From Tardiphaga sp. (lineage in GTDB: Bacteria; Pseudomonadota; Alphaproteobacteria; Rhizobiales; Xanthobacteraceae): a stretch of DNA of 5,517 nt. The stretch is from assembly GCA_014377915.1 (NCBI GenBank), contig JACMOT010000360.1, positions 1 to 5,517 of the forward strand, given 5' to 3'. The notes beneath the pieces are model-generated. The model ran no database searches. It saw only the letters and a program-made list of their open reading frames with translations, and was not told where the DNA came from. This document shows, in pieces, positions 5,471 to 5,517 of this stretch; within the stretch, counting starts at the first letter, position 1, and each line of letters starts with the position of its first letter. A program made the position numbers and the translations under genes.

Positions 5471-5517
5471 TCCCGGACGCGCTGCGGCGTTCTTCACGCC
5501 GCTGCGCAGATCCGGGA
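5471..5517. repeat. Palindromic repeat (family 3), reaching the window edge
   Basis: TCCCGGA (5471-5477) pairs with TCCGGGA (5511-5517). GCGCTGCGGCGT (5479-5490) pairs with ACGCCGCTGCGC (5496-5507) with one mismatch around the 5-nt loop TCTTC. The element starts 36 nt after the SDR-2 stop and may continue past the right edge. From memory, CGCTGCGGCGTTCTTCACGC-type hairpins are frequent after genes in Bradyrhizobium-like genomes. It could help terminate or stabilise the SDR-2 transcript, but whether a T-run follows cannot be seen. Confidence 0.8.

Noticed and set aside
4412..5497. Long - strand open frame over SDR-2
   Set aside because: It is antisense to a complete SDR, crosses the repeat family 2 palindrome, and its translation shows no domain-like pattern.

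Overview
The window is high-GC DNA with strong G/C bias at third codon positions. It carries three families of intergenic palindromic repeats of the sort scattered through Bradyrhizobium, Rhodopseudomonas and related Alphaproteobacteria. The genus is inferred from repeat style and protein flavour, not from any marker gene. No mobile element, tRNA, rRNA or CRISPR array was seen.

Layout from left to right: (1) the 3' end of a phosphotransferase of the ACAD10/ACAD11 N-terminal type (aminoglycoside-phosphotransferase/choline-kinase fold), + strand, cut off by the window edge; (2) a spacer filled by a large imperfect inverted repeat (401-524); (3) a ten-helix EamA/DMT permease, + strand; (4) a short spacer with a 12-bp palindrome, then a 12-helix MFS permease of the monocarboxylate-transporter-like type, + strand; (5) a convergent short-chain dehydrogenase/reductase (SDR-1) on the - strand, only 27 bp away; (6) a divergent gap of 138 bp; (7) a histidine phosphatase (phosphoglycerate-mutase/CobC-like), + strand; (8) a second inverted repeat of another family (4517-4607); (9) a second short-chain dehydrogenase (SDR-2), + strand; (10) a third palindromic repeat running off the right edge.

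All five complete genes look intact, with full-length folds and catalytic residues in place where the family has them. The ACAD10/11-type kinase, the two SDRs (one with an NAD-type and one with an NADP-type cofactor signature) and the histidine phosphatase fit an acyl-CoA or hydroxy-acid catabolic neighbourhood. One possible theme is the phosphorylated hydroxyacyl-CoA chemistry known from ACAD10/11 and from the levulinate (lva) pathway. The two permeases could move small organic acids or other metabolites, but their substrates cannot be read from sequence. The strand switches and repeats argue against one operon, so any joint function is inference. Most of the window is ordinary metabolic chromosome. 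The points most worth a second look are the kinase/phosphatase/SDR grouping, a perfect 11-bp hairpin inside the MFS gene, and the repeats.
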